Assembly: GCF_009649635.1 (NCBI RefSeq)
Contig: NZ_WJII01000004.1
Span: 186,001-250,000, forward strand
From: Microbacterium sp. SYP-A9085
GTDB lineage: Bacteria > Actinomycetota > Actinomycetes > Actinomycetales > Microbacteriaceae
Reading direction: 5' to 3'
Length of the DNA: 64,000 bases
Shown here piece by piece: positions 34,827 to 43,654 of this stretch (the first letter of the stretch is position 1; the number at the start of each line of letters is the position of its first letter). Made by a program: the position numbers and the translations under genes. Below the pieces are notes generated by a model that was given only the letters and a program-made list of their open reading frames with translations, was not told the origin of the DNA and searched no databases.

Positions 34827-36218
34827 CTACTTCAGCGTGCCCAGCGTGACATCCGTCGTGTGGCTGGCTCCGTCGCGCACGTACGTCACGGTGGCCTTGC
34901 TGCCGGCGGCGGCCGCACGCACCTGGGCGGTCAGATCGACCGCGCTGCCCACCGGCACGCCGTTGAAAGCCGTCACCACGTCGCCCGCGCGCAGCCCCGC
35001 GCCGTCGGCCCCGCCGCCGGCGGTGACCTCGACGATCGCGGCGCCGGTGATCGTCGCCCCCTGGATCGATGAGGCGTCGCGCACGCTCGCGCCCAGCAGT
35101 CCGTGCGTGGCGGCGCCGGTGTCGATGATCTCCTTCGCCACGCGCTGCGCGATGTCGGACGGGATCGAGAAACCGACCCCGATCGACCCGCTCTGCGACG
35201 AGGAGGTCGTCGACCCGGTGGAGGCTATCGCGACGTTGATGCCGACGATCCGGCCCTGTCCGTCCACAAGGGCGCCGCCGGAGTTGCCCGGGTTGATCGG
35301 CGCGTCGGTCTGGATCACGGCGATCTTGATCGATTCGCTGGACCGCTGAGTCTGCGGGCCCTGGCCGAAGTCGAAGAAGAACGGGCTGTCGCCGTTCTGG
35401 CCCCCGTTGTCTCCGTTGCTGTCGCCGCCGGAGCCGGGGGCGGCCGACGACGCTATCTCGATCGACCTGTTCAGGGCGCTGACGATGCCGGTGGTGACGG
35501 TGTTCGACAGCCCCAGCGGGGCCCCGATTGCTATCGTCTGGTCGCCGACGTTGAGCTTGCCGGAGTCGCCCCAGGTGACCGGCGCGAGATCTGTCGCGCC
35601 CTCCAGCTTGATCACGGCGAGGTCGTACACCGGGTCGGTGCCGACGATCTTCGCGGCGTAGATGTGCCCGTCCGAGGTGGTCACGGAGATCCGCGGAGTG
35701 GCGCTCTGGCCGTCCAGGGTCACCACGTGCGTGTTGGTCAGCACGTAGCCGTCCTTGCTCAGCACGACACCCGATCCGGTGCCGCCGTCGCTGCCGGCGG
35801 ACACGTTGATCGTCACGACGCTCGGTACCACCTTCGCGGCGATCGCCGTGGTCGCGGTGACGCTGTCGGTGTTGTTCACCGTGACCACGCTCGGCCCGGC
35901 CGCCGGCGACGAATCCGCCACGCTCCACAGGTTCGAGCCGGCCCAGGTGCCGCCCAGGCCCGCGGCGCCGCCGACGAGGGCCGCAGCCACGAGCAGGCTC
36001 GCGACCTTGCCGGTGCCGATCCGCCGGTCCCGGGCCGGTGCCGTCGAGGCGGGCTCCGGTGTCTGTGCGGCGGGGATGCCGAAGCTCTGGCCGGGGTAGG
36101 GCTGCGTGGGCGCCGTCGACGCCCCGGGCGTCGGGGGCAGCGGCGGCACGGGCGGGGCCGACGGCGTCGCGGGTGCCGCGGGGACGTCCTCGGGCCGGGG
36201 GTCCTGGTTCTCGCTCAT
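34827..36218 (-). CDS. HtrA/DegP-type membrane serine protease with PDZ domain
   Basis: The protein has 463 residues. A Pro-rich cytoplasmic N-terminus (about 1-65) precedes one TM helix (about 72-95), then the extracytoplasmic trypsin-like domain. The triad is His in LTNTHVV, Asp in VYDLAVIK and Ser in NPGNSGGALV. A Gly/Asn/Asp-rich loop (about 260-285) interrupts the domain. A PDZ domain occupies about 370-460. It degrades or refolds damaged exported proteins. AAGGAG (36224-36229) lies 5 nt before the ATG, so this is a leadered gene, with leader about 70 nt. Confidence 0.93.
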   Translation of the reverse strand: MSENQDPRPEDVPAAPATPSAPPVPPLPPTPGASTAPTQPYPGQSFGIPAAQTPEPASTAPARDRRIGTGKVASLLVAAALVGGAAGLGGTWAGSNLWSVADSSPAAGPSVVTVNNTDSVTATTAIAAKVVPSVVTINVSAGSDGGTGSGVVLSKDGYVLTNTHVVTLDGQSATPRISVTTSDGHIYAAKIVGTDPVYDLAVIKLEGATDLAPVTWGDSGKLNVGDQTIAIGAPLGLSNTVTTGIVSALNRSIEIASSAAPGSGGDSNGDNGGQNGDSPFFFDFGQGPQTQRSSESIKIAVIQTDAPINPGNSGGALVDGQGRIVGINVAIASTGSTTSSSQSGSIGVGFSIPSDIAQRVAKEIIDTGAATHGLLGASVRDASSIQGATITGAAIVEVTAGGGADGAGLRAGDVVTAFNGVPVGSAVDLTAQVRAAAAGSKATVTYVRDGASHTTDVTLGTLK

Positions 36219-36303
36219 GGGTGCTCCTTCGTGCTGACAGATGCCAGCATGCCGCGCATTGCTGTGTGTTCCGTATGGCGGCATTGGGATGACCCTATGC
36301 GGG

Positions 36304-36309
36304 TAGCGT
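36304..36309 (+). promoter_or_regulatory. -10 box TAGCGT, leaderless aminotransferase
   Basis: TAGCGT ends 7 nt before the GTG at 36317. The in-frame GTG at 36308 overlaps this box and is therefore unlikely. Confidence 0.6.
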
Positions 36310-36316
36310 GGGAATC

Positions 36317-37516
36317 GTGCAAGAGCGTGCAGGAGCCTGGCGTCGTGTCGCCGCGGGAGCGGGTCTGCTCGGCGCGGACGGCCGCAGCGCGCCGACCGTC
36401 TTCGCCGAGATGAGCGACCTCGCGTCCCGGACCGGCGCGGTCAACCTCGGCCAGGGATTTCCGGACGAGGACGGTCCGGCGCTGCTGCTGGAGACGGCGC
36501 GCGAGGCGATAGCCCACGGCGCCAACCAGTACCCGCCGGGGCGCGGCACGCTCGAGCTGCGCACCGCGATCGCCGACCACCAGGCGCGGTTCTACGGCCT
36601 GCACCCGGATCCCGAGCGGGAGGTCCTCGTCACCGCGGGAGCCACCGAGGCCATCGCCGCGACGCTGCTGGCGTTCGTGGACGGACCCGACGACGAGGTC
36701 GTCGTGTTCGAGCCCTATTACGACTCGTACGCCGCGTGCGCGGCGCTGTCCGGGGCACGTCTGGTCACGGTGCCGCTGCGCTTCCCCGACTTCCAGCCGG
36801 ACCTGGACGATCTGCGCGCCGCCGTCGGCGACCGCACCCGCATTATCCTCGTGAACGACCCGCACAACCCGACAGGCGTCGTCTTCTCGCCCGAAGTGCG
36901 CGCAGAGCTCATGCGGCTGGCGGAACGTCATGATGCCCTGGTGGTCACCGACGAGGTGTACGAGCACCTCGTGTTCGACGCGTCGCACGTGCCGCTGGCG
37001 ACCCTGCCCGGCGCGTGGGAGCGGACGCTGTCGATCTCCTCCGCCGGGAAGACATTCTCCGCGACGGGCTGGAAGATCGGCTGGGTCAGCGGCCCCGCGC
37101 CGCTCGTGGACGCCGTGCTCGCCGTCAAGCAGTTCCTCACGTACGTGAACGGCGGACCGTTCCAGCCGGCGGTTGCCGCCGGGCTGGGGCTCCCGGATGA
37201 CTTCTTCGCGGGCATCGCCGCGACGATGCAGGCCAAGGCGCGCCTGCTCGGACGCGGCCTGCGCGATGCCGGGTTCGCGGTGTCGGCGCCGGCGGGCTCG
37301 TACTTCACAGTCGCGGACGCGGCGCCGCTCGGGGCGGAGGATGCCGCGGCGTTCTGCCGGGCGCTGCCCGAGCGCGCCGGGGTCGTCGCCATCCCGCTCA
37401 CGGCGTTCGCCAGCCCCGCGCACCGCCGCGACTATGCGACGCTGGTGCGCTTCGCCGCGTGCAAGCGGACAACGGTGATCGAGGAGGCCGTCACCCGCCT
37501 GCAGCGACTGCGGTGA
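36317..37516 (+). CDS. PLP-dependent aminotransferase, kynurenine/glutamine transaminase K type
   Basis: The protein has 399 residues, fold type I class I/II. Landmarks are VNLGQGFPDEDGP near 43, QYPPGRGTLELR, PHNPTG near 182, TDEVYEHLVF, and the PLP lysine Lys245 in SISSAGKTFSATGWKIGW. The GQGFPDxxGP start and ATGWKIGW are typical of KAT/GTK and methionine-type transaminases. The convergent neighbour is a nitrilase/omega-amidase, which removes the 2-oxoglutaramate-type product, so a glutamine transaminase-omega-amidase pathway is likely. The start is set by the TAGCGT box. Confidence 0.9.
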   Translation: MQERAGAWRRVAAGAGLLGADGRSAPTVFAEMSDLASRTGAVNLGQGFPDEDGPALLLETAREAIAHGANQYPPGRGTLELRTAIADHQARFYGLHPDPEREVLVTAGATEAIAATLLAFVDGPDDEVVVFEPYYDSYAACAALSGARLVTVPLRFPDFQPDLDDLRAAVGDRTRIILVNDPHNPTGVVFSPEVRAELMRLAERHDALVVTDEVYEHLVFDASHVPLATLPGAWERTLSISSAGKTFSATGWKIGWVSGPAPLVDAVLAVKQFLTYVNGGPFQPAVAAGLGLPDDFFAGIAATMQAKARLLGRGLRDAGFAVSAPAGSYFTVADAAPLGAEDAAAFCRALPERAGVVAIPLTAFASPAHRRDYATLVRFAACKRTTVIEEAVTRLQRLR

Positions 37517-37528
37517 GGCGCACCGGTC

Positions 37529-38347
37529 TCATCCGCGCGGCGCGACCGTGAACCGGCGCGCGGCCAGCGACGGGTTGATCCGGCGCACGCGCTCGATCGC
37601 GGACGGGTCCAGGTGCGCCACGGCGACGTCGGTGGCGGTGCCGACGGCGGCGACGGCGACGCCCTGCGGGTCGATCACCGTCGACTGACCGACCCCGAGC
37701 GGCGGCGGGTGATCGGCGCCGGCGACGTACACGGTGTTCTCGATCGCCCGCGCCTGCAGGAGGGTGTGCCAGTGCTGCTCCTTGAGGGGCCCGCGGACCC
37801 ACTGCGAGGGCACCAGGACCACGTCGGCTCCGGCATCCACCACCATCCGGGTGACCTCCGGGAAGCGCAGGTCGTAGCACGTCTGCAGGCCGAAGCGGAG
37901 CCCCGCGACCTCGAAGATCCGCGGCGGCTCGATCGACCCGGCCTGCACCCAGTCGGACTCGCGCTGCCCGAACGCGTCGTACAGGTGAAGTTTGCGGTAG
38001 TGGCTGCGGATGCCGCCGCCGTCCACCGCGACGACGGTGTTGTGCACGCGGCGTCCGGCCGTGCCGTGCTCGAGCAGCCCCGCCACGACCACGGCGCCGG
38101 TCTCGGCGGCGATGCGCGCCAGCGCCTGCGTGAAGGGCCCGTCCAGGTCCTGCGCGAGGGAGGCCAGGGTGTCGTCGAACGGGTCGACGAAGGCGCTCGC
38201 GTACTCGGGGAAGACCACGACCTGGGCGCCCCGGTCCGCGGCGAGGGCGGTCAGCCGGGCGATCTCGGCCAGGTTTGCGGCGGTGTCCGCGGTCGGGGCG
38301 AACTGGGCGACCGCGAGGGCGAGGGTGGACGGCGACTCCTCGGGCAT
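37529..38347 (-). CDS. carbon-nitrogen hydrolase, Nit2/omega-amidase-like
   Basis: The protein has 272 residues. The Glu-Lys-Cys triad is Glu48 (VVFPEYAS), Lys119 (SHYRKLHLYDAFG) and Cys157 (LQTCYDLRFPE). KLHLYDAFG and CYDLRFPE are the Nit-type signatures. It probably deaminates alpha-ketoglutaramate or related monoamides in the cytoplasm. It meets the transaminase tail to tail with 12 nt between. The ATG at 38347 gives the usual family N-terminus, while the longer frame does not. Confidence 0.9.
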   Translation of the reverse strand: MPEESPSTLALAVAQFAPTADTAANLAEIARLTALAADRGAQVVVFPEYASAFVDPFDDTLASLAQDLDGPFTQALARIAAETGAVVVAGLLEHGTAGRRVHNTVVAVDGGGIRSHYRKLHLYDAFGQRESDWVQAGSIEPPRIFEVAGLRFGLQTCYDLRFPEVTRMVVDAGADVVLVPSQWVRGPLKEQHWHTLLQARAIENTVYVAGADHPPPLGVGQSTVIDPQGVAVAAVGTATDVAVAHLDPSAIERVRRINPSLAARRFTVAPRG

Positions 38348-38404
38348 GGGTCCATCCTCGCCGCCGTGAAGGCCGGGGGCAAGCCGGCGGCATCCCGGCG
38401 GGCA

Positions 38405-38410
38405 TAGCCT
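38405..38410 (+). promoter_or_regulatory. -10 box TAGCCT of carboxymuconolactone-decarboxylase-like gene
   Basis: TAGCCT precedes a leader of about 30 nt that contains AGAGAGGA, 6 nt before the ATG at 38448. This is a leadered gene. Confidence 0.45.
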
Positions 38411-38447
38411 GGTGCTGCGACCGGGGTCCGGCCGCAGAGAGGACGAC

Positions 38448-38798
38448 ATGACCGATTCCCCGTACCCGAAGCGCACCCCTGAGCTGCTGCGCCGCCGGGA
38501 AGAGCTGGTGCCCGACACTGCCGCCGCGTTCCAGTCGTTCAGCCGGCAGGTGTTCGCCGCCGGCGCGCTGGACGAGAAGACGAAGCAGCTGCTGGCGGTC
38601 GCCGTCGCGCACGTCACGCAGTGCCCGTACTGCATCGACGGCCACACGAAGCAGGCCGCGCGCAAGGGCGCCACCGACGAGGAGATCATGGAGGCCATCT
38701 GGGTCGCCGCGGAGATGCGCGCGGGCGGCGCTTACGCCCACTCGATAGTGGCGCTGGATGCCCTCGACCGCGTGCACGCCCACCAGTCCGCCGTCTGA
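38448..38798 (+). CDS. carboxymuconolactone decarboxylase / AhpD-like protein
   Basis: The protein has 116 residues, a single all-helical CMD domain. CPYCIDGH (Cys59, Cys62, His66) is the AhpD-type redox motif with a downstream conserved acidic residue, so a peroxidase-support or thiol-disulfide role is more likely than decarboxylation. It precedes a flavin reductase by 5 nt on the same strand, suggesting a redox pair. AGAGAGGA supports the start. Confidence 0.9.
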   Translation: MTDSPYPKRTPELLRRREELVPDTAAAFQSFSRQVFAAGALDEKTKQLLAVAVAHVTQCPYCIDGHTKQAARKGATDEEIMEAIWVAAEMRAGGAYAHSIVALDALDRVHAHQSAV

Positions 38799-38803
38799 GC
38801 GCC

Positions 38804-39331
38804 GTGACCGATCCCGCCCCGGGCGCGCGGGTGCTCGCCGATCCCCCCACCGCCGATGACGAGGACGCGTACAAGCTGCTGTCCACGTTCACGGCGAAGG
38901 GCGTCGGCGTGGTCACCGCACGGCAAGGCCGCTGGGATCACGCCGTCACCGTCACCGACTTCCTGTCGATCTCGTACGACCCGCCGACGGTGCTGGTCTC
39001 CCTGCACGAGCTGTCGCGGATAGCGGATGCCGTCACCGCGGCGGGCCGGTTCGGCCTGTGCATCCTCGGCGAGGACCAGGGCTGGATCGCGGATCGGCTG
39101 GGCGAGCCCGGCTCGCCGCTCGTGGCCCTCCTCGATCAGGTGCCGCACGTGCGGCGCGATCCGCAGGGACCGGCGCTCCTGGCGGGCGCGCTGGCGTGGC
39201 TCGACGTGCGGGTGCAGGCCGCGCACCGCGCCGCGACGCACCTGCTCGTCGTGGGCCGGGTGGAGGCGATGAGCACCGCCGCGACGACGGCCGGGCCGCT
39301 CGTGCGGTGGCGGTCGCGATACCTCCGGTGA
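38804..39331 (+). CDS. flavin reductase-like FMN-binding protein
   Basis: The protein has 175 residues with the split-barrel flavin reductase fold. Signatures are GVGVVTARQGRWDHAVTVTDF, LSISYDPPTVLVSL and SRIADAV, which line the FMN site. It probably reduces free flavin with NAD(P)H or serves an FMN-dependent monooxygenase. The GTG start is 5 nt after the AhpD-like stop, and the longer frame lies inside that gene. A perfect hairpin follows 12 nt after the stop. Confidence 0.87.
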   Translation: MTDPAPGARVLADPPTADDEDAYKLLSTFTAKGVGVVTARQGRWDHAVTVTDFLSISYDPPTVLVSLHELSRIADAVTAAGRFGLCILGEDQGWIADRLGEPGSPLVALLDQVPHVRRDPQGPALLAGALAWLDVRVQAAHRAATHLLVVGRVEAMSTAATTAGPLVRWRSRYLR

Positions 39332-39343
39332 CGTCCGGAAACG

Positions 39344-39374
39344 ACGAAGGCCCTCACGTCGTGAGGGCCTTCGT
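39344..39374. terminator. perfect bidirectional hairpin
   Basis: ACGAAGGCCCTCAC and GTGAGGGCCTTCGT pair over 14 bp around a 3-nt loop. It lies between the convergent flavin reductase gene and tRNA-fMet, so it can terminate both. There is no U tract. It is the strongest hairpin at any convergent junction here. Confidence 0.75.
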
Positions 39375-39377
39375 GTC

Positions 39378-39454
39378 TGGTTGCGGGGGCAGGATTTGAA
39401 CCTACGACCTCTGGGTTATGAGCCCAGCGAGCTACCGAACTGCTCCACCCCGCG
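39378..39454 (-). tRNA. initiator tRNA-fMet (CAU)
   Basis: The sequence has 77 nt with encoded CCA. Initiator features are clear: position 1 is C facing A72 (mismatch at the acceptor end), and the anticodon stem CTGGG/CCCAG carries the three consecutive G-C pairs around CTCATAA. The T arm GTAGGTTCAAATCCTGC is normal. It lies 42 nt downstream of the UPF0182 gene on the same strand, with its own -10-like TAAGCT. Confidence 0.96.
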
Positions 39455-39487
39455 GCACATCACAAGCTTAGCATGCCCGCGGGGTGG
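39445..39487 (-). repeat. 11-bp perfect inverted repeat covering tRNA-fMet 5' end
   Basis: CCACCCCGCGG (39445-39455) and CCGCGGGGTGG (39477-39487) are exact inverted copies with a 21-nt spacer that contains the TAAGCT -10 box (39470-39465). The first arm includes the first 10 nt of the tRNA. In a read-through transcript from UPF0182, the arms would form a hairpin and hold the acceptor strand. Confidence 0.65.
39465..39470 (-). promoter_or_regulatory. -10 box TAAGCT of tRNA-fMet
   Basis: TAAGCT ends 10 nt before the mature tRNA 5' end. It lies in the loop of the inverted repeat. Confidence 0.45.
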
Positions 39488-39496
39488 TGCCCGACC

Positions 39497-42406
39497 TCAG
39501 GGCTGCTGACCGGACAGCTGCAGCAGCTTGTCCAGGGCGTCCGTCAGGCGGGCATCGGCCTGCCCGTACGCGGCCCAGTCGCCCTTGCTCAGCGCCGCCT
39601 GCCGGTCCGTCATGGCCTGCTTGGCCTCCTGCAGCGCCGCCTGGAACGCGACCGACGTCCCGGTTCCGGTGCCGCCCTGGCCGGGCGTCGTGGTCTGCCC
39701 CGGCGTCGGCGTGGCCGTCGCGGTCGGGGTGACGTTCTCGTCACCGGTGGACGCTCCGGAGTCGCCGCCGAACAGGGTGTCCAGCGCGTCGCCCAGGGTG
39801 TCCTCGAACGCGACCTTGTCGCCGAACGCGACGAGCACCTTCTGCAGCGTGGGGAGCTTCGTCTGCCCGGACGACTGCACGAACACCGGCTGCACGTACA
39901 GCAGGCCGCCGCCGACCGGGACGGTCAGCAGGTTGCCCGGGAGAACCTGCGACTGCCCCTGCTTGAGCAGGTTGATGAACTGCGACACGCTCGGCTGCGC
40001 GTCGAAGTTGTTCTGCACGCGGCCGGGACCGGGGACCGGGGTGTCGGCGCTGATCTCCAGCATCCGCAGCTTGCCGTAGTCCGCGGACTTCTCACCGGAC
40101 GTGCTGCCGGCGTTCGAGTCCACGGCGAGGTAGCCCATCAGCACGTTGCGCGCGTCGCTGCCGGTGTTCGACTCCGGGATGAAGCTCGTGAACATCGAGT
40201 ACTCGGGGTTCTTCTGCCCCGGCATCTTCATCGTCAGGTAGTACGGCGGCTGCAGGCTGTCCGGGGTCTGCGGATCGTCAGGCGTTATCCACTTGTTGTC
40301 GCTGCGGTAGAACGACTGCGCGTCATCGACGTGGTACGTGCCGAGCACGGACCGCTGCACCTTGAACAGGTCGGTGGGATACCGCACGTGGCTCATCAGC
40401 TCCCCGCTGATCGCCGACAGCGGCTTGATCGTGGCGGGATACACCTTCTCCCACGTCTGCAGCACCGGGTCGGCCGCGTCCCACGCATAGAGCGTGACGT
40501 GACCGTCGTACGCGTCCACGGTGGCCTTCACCGAGTTGCGGATGTAGTTGATGTTGTCCATCGTGATCGTCGGCGTCGTGTTGGACGCGTCCGCGGTCGC
40601 CTTGGACAGGCTCGTGGTGTGCGAGTACGGGTAGTCGGCGCTGGTCGTGTAGCCGTCCACGACCCACACGATGCGGCCGTCGACGACGGTGGGGTACGGG
40701 TCGCCGTCCAGCGTCAGGTACGGGGCCGCCTTCTTCACCCGCAGCTCCGGGTCACGGTCGTACAGGATCTGCGACTGGGCGTTGATGCTGTCCGAGAACA
40801 GGATCTGCTCGGACTGGAACTTCAGCGCGTACACGAGCCGGTTGAACCAGCTGCCGATGTTCGGGCCGCCGTCCCCGGTGAACGTCGTCTTCACCTCGTC
40901 GGCGCCCTCGGTGCCGGACAGGTAGTCCAGCTCGATCGGTGCGGCGCCGGCGGCGGCGCCGACGATCGAGTACTGCGGCGAGTGCTCGCCGAAGTAGACC
41001 CGCGGCTGGAAGTCCGAACCGAGGAATCCGGCGCTCGGGATGCCGCGCTCCAGGAACACCGGCATGCCGTCGTTCGTGCGGGCGTTACCCTTCGCGACCA
41101 CCATCCCGTAGCCGTGCGTGTAGATCTGCGTCGTGTTCTGCCACGTCGCGTTCGCGCCGAGCGCGTTGAGGTTCAGGTCGCGCACCGACACCACGGTGTC
41201 CTGGGAGACGCCGTTCAGCTGGTAGCGGTCGACGTCCAGCGGGTTGTTGAACTGGTAGTAGGAGCGGTACTGCTCCAGCTGCTGCACGGTGGGGCCGATG
41301 ATGGCCGGGTCCATGATCCGGATCTGGGCGGTGGTGGACGCGTCCGACAGCAGCTGCCCCTTCGTGGCATCCGTCTTCGCGGCGAAGTTCGTGGTCTCCA
41401 GGCCCGACAGCCCGTACGCCTGCTTCGTCGCGTCGATGTTGCGCTGGTAGTACATGGCCTCCAGGCTCAGCTGGTTGGGCTTGACCTGCACGACGTTCAC
41501 GACCCACGGGTAGGCCATTCCGACGACGATCGACGACACCACCAGCAGCGCTGTCGCTATCAGCGGGTAGCGCCAGTGGCCGATCACGGCGGTGACGAAG
41601 AACAGCACCGCCACGAGCGCGGCGATGATCGCGAGGATCACCTGCCCGGGGATCACCGCGTTCGTCTCGGTGAAGCCGGGGCCGGTGATCAGGCCGTTCT
41701 CGGACACCATCGTCTTGTACCGGTCCAGCCACAGGCTCGCCGCCTGCAGCAGCAGGTAGACGCCGGCGAGCACCGCGAATTGGATGCGGGCCGCGCGCGA
41801 GATCCGCAGCTCGCGCTGCGCTATCCGCACCGAACCGTACAGGTACGACACGACCGCGGAGACCAGCAGGCAGATCAGCAGCACCGCGGAGCTGAAGCCG
41901 AGCACGGAGCCGTAGAACGGCAGCGCGAACATGTAGAACCCGGTGTCCAGGCCGAACTGCGGGTCGATGACCTTCGTGGTCACCCCGTTCAGCCACAGCG
42001 CGGTGGTCTCCCACTGGGTGGATGCCGCGAACCCGGCGAAGAATCCGAAGAAGATCGGGATGCCCCACATGGCCAGGCGCCGCAGCGGCTCGACGACCTC
42101 CTGGTAGCGGTCCAGCTGCGAGCTCAGCCGTGCGTACACCGGACGCAGCCGGTACGCGAGCTGGATGCACAGCCACACCGGCAGCGCCATGCCGACGAAG
42201 CCGATGGCGAACATGCCGATCCGCGCGAGCCATTGCGTGACCAGGACCCGGGAGAACCCGAGCTGGTCGTACCAGAGCCAGTCGGCGTACAGGTTCGCGA
42301 AGACGAAGAACGCCACCACGAAGGCCGCGATGATGACGAGCGAGATGGCGATGACGCGGCGGGAACGGTGAGGCGTGGCCGGCGGCGGCGCAGGAGTCGT
42401 GGTCAC
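39497..42406 (-). CDS. UPF0182 (COG1615) large membrane protein
   Basis: The protein has 969 residues. Seven or so TM helices fill residues about 15-310, followed by a very large extracytoplasmic domain (about 320-870), then an acidic/Pro/Thr tail (TPTATATPTPGQTTTPGQ) and a Gln/Ala-rich C-terminal helix. The architecture and length match UPF0182 of Actinobacteria; the function is unknown. The GTG start has GAAGGG overlapping the 6-nt gap after TAGGAT, so it is leaderless or minimally leadered. The PDZ/Lon-like gene lies 42 nt upstream. Confidence 0.95.
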   Translation of the reverse strand: MTTTPAPPPATPHRSRRVIAISLVIIAAFVVAFFVFANLYADWLWYDQLGFSRVLVTQWLARIGMFAIGFVGMALPVWLCIQLAYRLRPVYARLSSQLDRYQEVVEPLRRLAMWGIPIFFGFFAGFAASTQWETTALWLNGVTTKVIDPQFGLDTGFYMFALPFYGSVLGFSSAVLLICLLVSAVVSYLYGSVRIAQRELRISRAARIQFAVLAGVYLLLQAASLWLDRYKTMVSENGLITGPGFTETNAVIPGQVILAIIAALVAVLFFVTAVIGHWRYPLIATALLVVSSIVVGMAYPWVVNVVQVKPNQLSLEAMYYQRNIDATKQAYGLSGLETTNFAAKTDATKGQLLSDASTTAQIRIMDPAIIGPTVQQLEQYRSYYQFNNPLDVDRYQLNGVSQDTVVSVRDLNLNALGANATWQNTTQIYTHGYGMVVAKGNARTNDGMPVFLERGIPSAGFLGSDFQPRVYFGEHSPQYSIVGAAAGAAPIELDYLSGTEGADEVKTTFTGDGGPNIGSWFNRLVYALKFQSEQILFSDSINAQSQILYDRDPELRVKKAAPYLTLDGDPYPTVVDGRIVWVVDGYTTSADYPYSHTTSLSKATADASNTTPTITMDNINYIRNSVKATVDAYDGHVTLYAWDAADPVLQTWEKVYPATIKPLSAISGELMSHVRYPTDLFKVQRSVLGTYHVDDAQSFYRSDNKWITPDDPQTPDSLQPPYYLTMKMPGQKNPEYSMFTSFIPESNTGSDARNVLMGYLAVDSNAGSTSGEKSADYGKLRMLEISADTPVPGPGRVQNNFDAQPSVSQFINLLKQGQSQVLPGNLLTVPVGGGLLYVQPVFVQSSGQTKLPTLQKVLVAFGDKVAFEDTLGDALDTLFGGDSGASTGDENVTPTATATPTPGQTTTPGQGGTGTGTSVAFQAALQEAKQAMTDRQAALSKGDWAAYGQADARLTDALDKLLQLSGQQP

Positions 42407-42412
42407 CCCTTC

Positions 42413-42418
42413 ATCCTA
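42413..42418 (-). promoter_or_regulatory. -10 box TAGGAT of UPF0182 gene
   Basis: TAGGAT ends 6 nt before the GTG at 42406, so UPF0182 can be transcribed separately from the upstream protease gene. Confidence 0.5.
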
Positions 42419-42448
42419 TGCGCGGCGGCGCATCGGGCCGCCGCGGCG

Positions 42449-43573
42449 TCAGGATCCGCTGCAGGTGGGGAGTGCGTCGACGTCGCCGCCGTCATCCAGT
42501 GTCTGCAGGGCCTTCAGCGAGTCGTCGAGCGTGGTCACCGCGAACACCCGCAGTCCCGCCGGGACGTGCCCCGCGACCTCATCGCAATTCGACCTCGGCG
42601 CCAGGAAATAGCGGGCACCGGCATCCTTCGCCCCATACAGCTTCTGACGGATGCCGCCGATCGGGCCCACCGAGCCGGCCGCGTCGATGGTGCCGGTGCC
42701 GGCGACGTTCCGTCCGCCGGTGAGGCTGCCGGGAGTGAGAGTGTCGATGATCCCGAGCGCGAACATCATCCCCGCCGACGGGCCGCCCACGTTGTCCAGC
42801 TGGATCGTCACGTCGATCGGGAAGTCGAAGTCGGTGACGAGCGTGACCCCGATCAGCCACTGGGTCTTGCCGTCCACGGTGGCCTGGCGCGGCGTCACCG
42901 AGACGGCCTCCCGCCGCCCCTCGCGCCGTATCAGCAGCGACACCGGGCTGCCCGCCGCCCGCGCCACGATGCTCCGCAGTGCCGTGGCATCCGCGATGGC
43001 GGTGCCGTTGGCCTCGAGGATCACGTCGCCGGTGCGCAGGATCCCCTGCGCGGCGGAATCCGTGACCAGCGAGTACACCGTGACCAGCGGCGTGACCGCG
43101 TAGCCGAGGTGCCGCAGCGCCGCCGCCGTGGCCTCCTTCTGTGAGTCGACCATCATCTCCGCGGACTCCTGGTCGCGCTGCGTGGAGCTCTGCCCCTGCG
43201 GGAACACCGCGTCGATCGGCAGCACGGCGCGCGACGGATCGAACCACGCGGCGGCCAGCTCGAGCCACGACGGGGTGCGCTCGCGGTTGCCGACCACCTG
43301 CACAGTGAGCAGGTCCAGGCGACCCTGCGCCGGGTAGGTCGGCGTGTCCTTCACGCTGATCAGCGGCACCTGGCGTCCGTCGGCGTTCGCCGCGGACCCG
43401 AGGGTGTCGAACACCGGCCCGGGCCGCTGGATGACGTACGCGGTGGGCAGGAACGTGAGCGCCAGCAGCACCACCAGCGCGACCGTCAGCGACCACACGC
43501 CGAACGTCACGCCGGGGCGGCGGGGACGGGGCGGCGCCGGGGCGATCGTGACGTTCTCGTCGAACAGCGCCAC
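42449..43573 (-). CDS. membrane-anchored PDZ / Lon-like (S16) protease
   Basis: The protein has 374 residues. One TM helix (about 24-46) is followed by an extracytoplasmic beta-rich region, a PDZ-like domain (about 155-225) and a Lon-type proteolytic domain (about 235-350). The Ser-Lys dyad is Ser266 in GGPSAGMMF and Lys311 in GIRQKLYGAKDAG. This matches the YlbL/Rv3194c family. The start is a GTG at 43573; longer in-frame codons fall in the divergent DUF2342 gene. It is next to UPF0182 in Actinobacteria generally, so a joint envelope role is likely. Confidence 0.92.
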   Translation of the reverse strand: MALFDENVTIAPAPPRPRRPGVTFGVWSLTVALVVLLALTFLPTAYVIQRPGPVFDTLGSAANADGRQVPLISVKDTPTYPAQGRLDLLTVQVVGNRERTPSWLELAAAWFDPSRAVLPIDAVFPQGQSSTQRDQESAEMMVDSQKEATAAALRHLGYAVTPLVTVYSLVTDSAAQGILRTGDVILEANGTAIADATALRSIVARAAGSPVSLLIRREGRREAVSVTPRQATVDGKTQWLIGVTLVTDFDFPIDVTIQLDNVGGPSAGMMFALGIIDTLTPGSLTGGRNVAGTGTIDAAGSVGPIGGIRQKLYGAKDAGARYFLAPRSNCDEVAGHVPAGLRVFAVTTLDDSLKALQTLDDGGDVDALPTCSGS

Positions 43574-43654
43574 AGGTGACCTTCCGCGTCGTGTCGTTCG
43601 CGACCGGCGTACGGCGGGGGCGCCACGGTCGGGGATCGGTGCGATCCGTGCGAC

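Noticed and set aside
39461..39476. Adjacent HindIII- and SphI-like sites resembling a cloning polylinker
   Set aside because: Both are short palindromes within a natural tRNA promoter region; no vector sequence surrounds them.
39473..43144. 1223-codon plus-strand open frame opposite UPF0182 and the Lon-like gene
   Set aside because: It is Val/Arg/His/Gln-rich antisense shadow of two well-recognised genes and matches no family.
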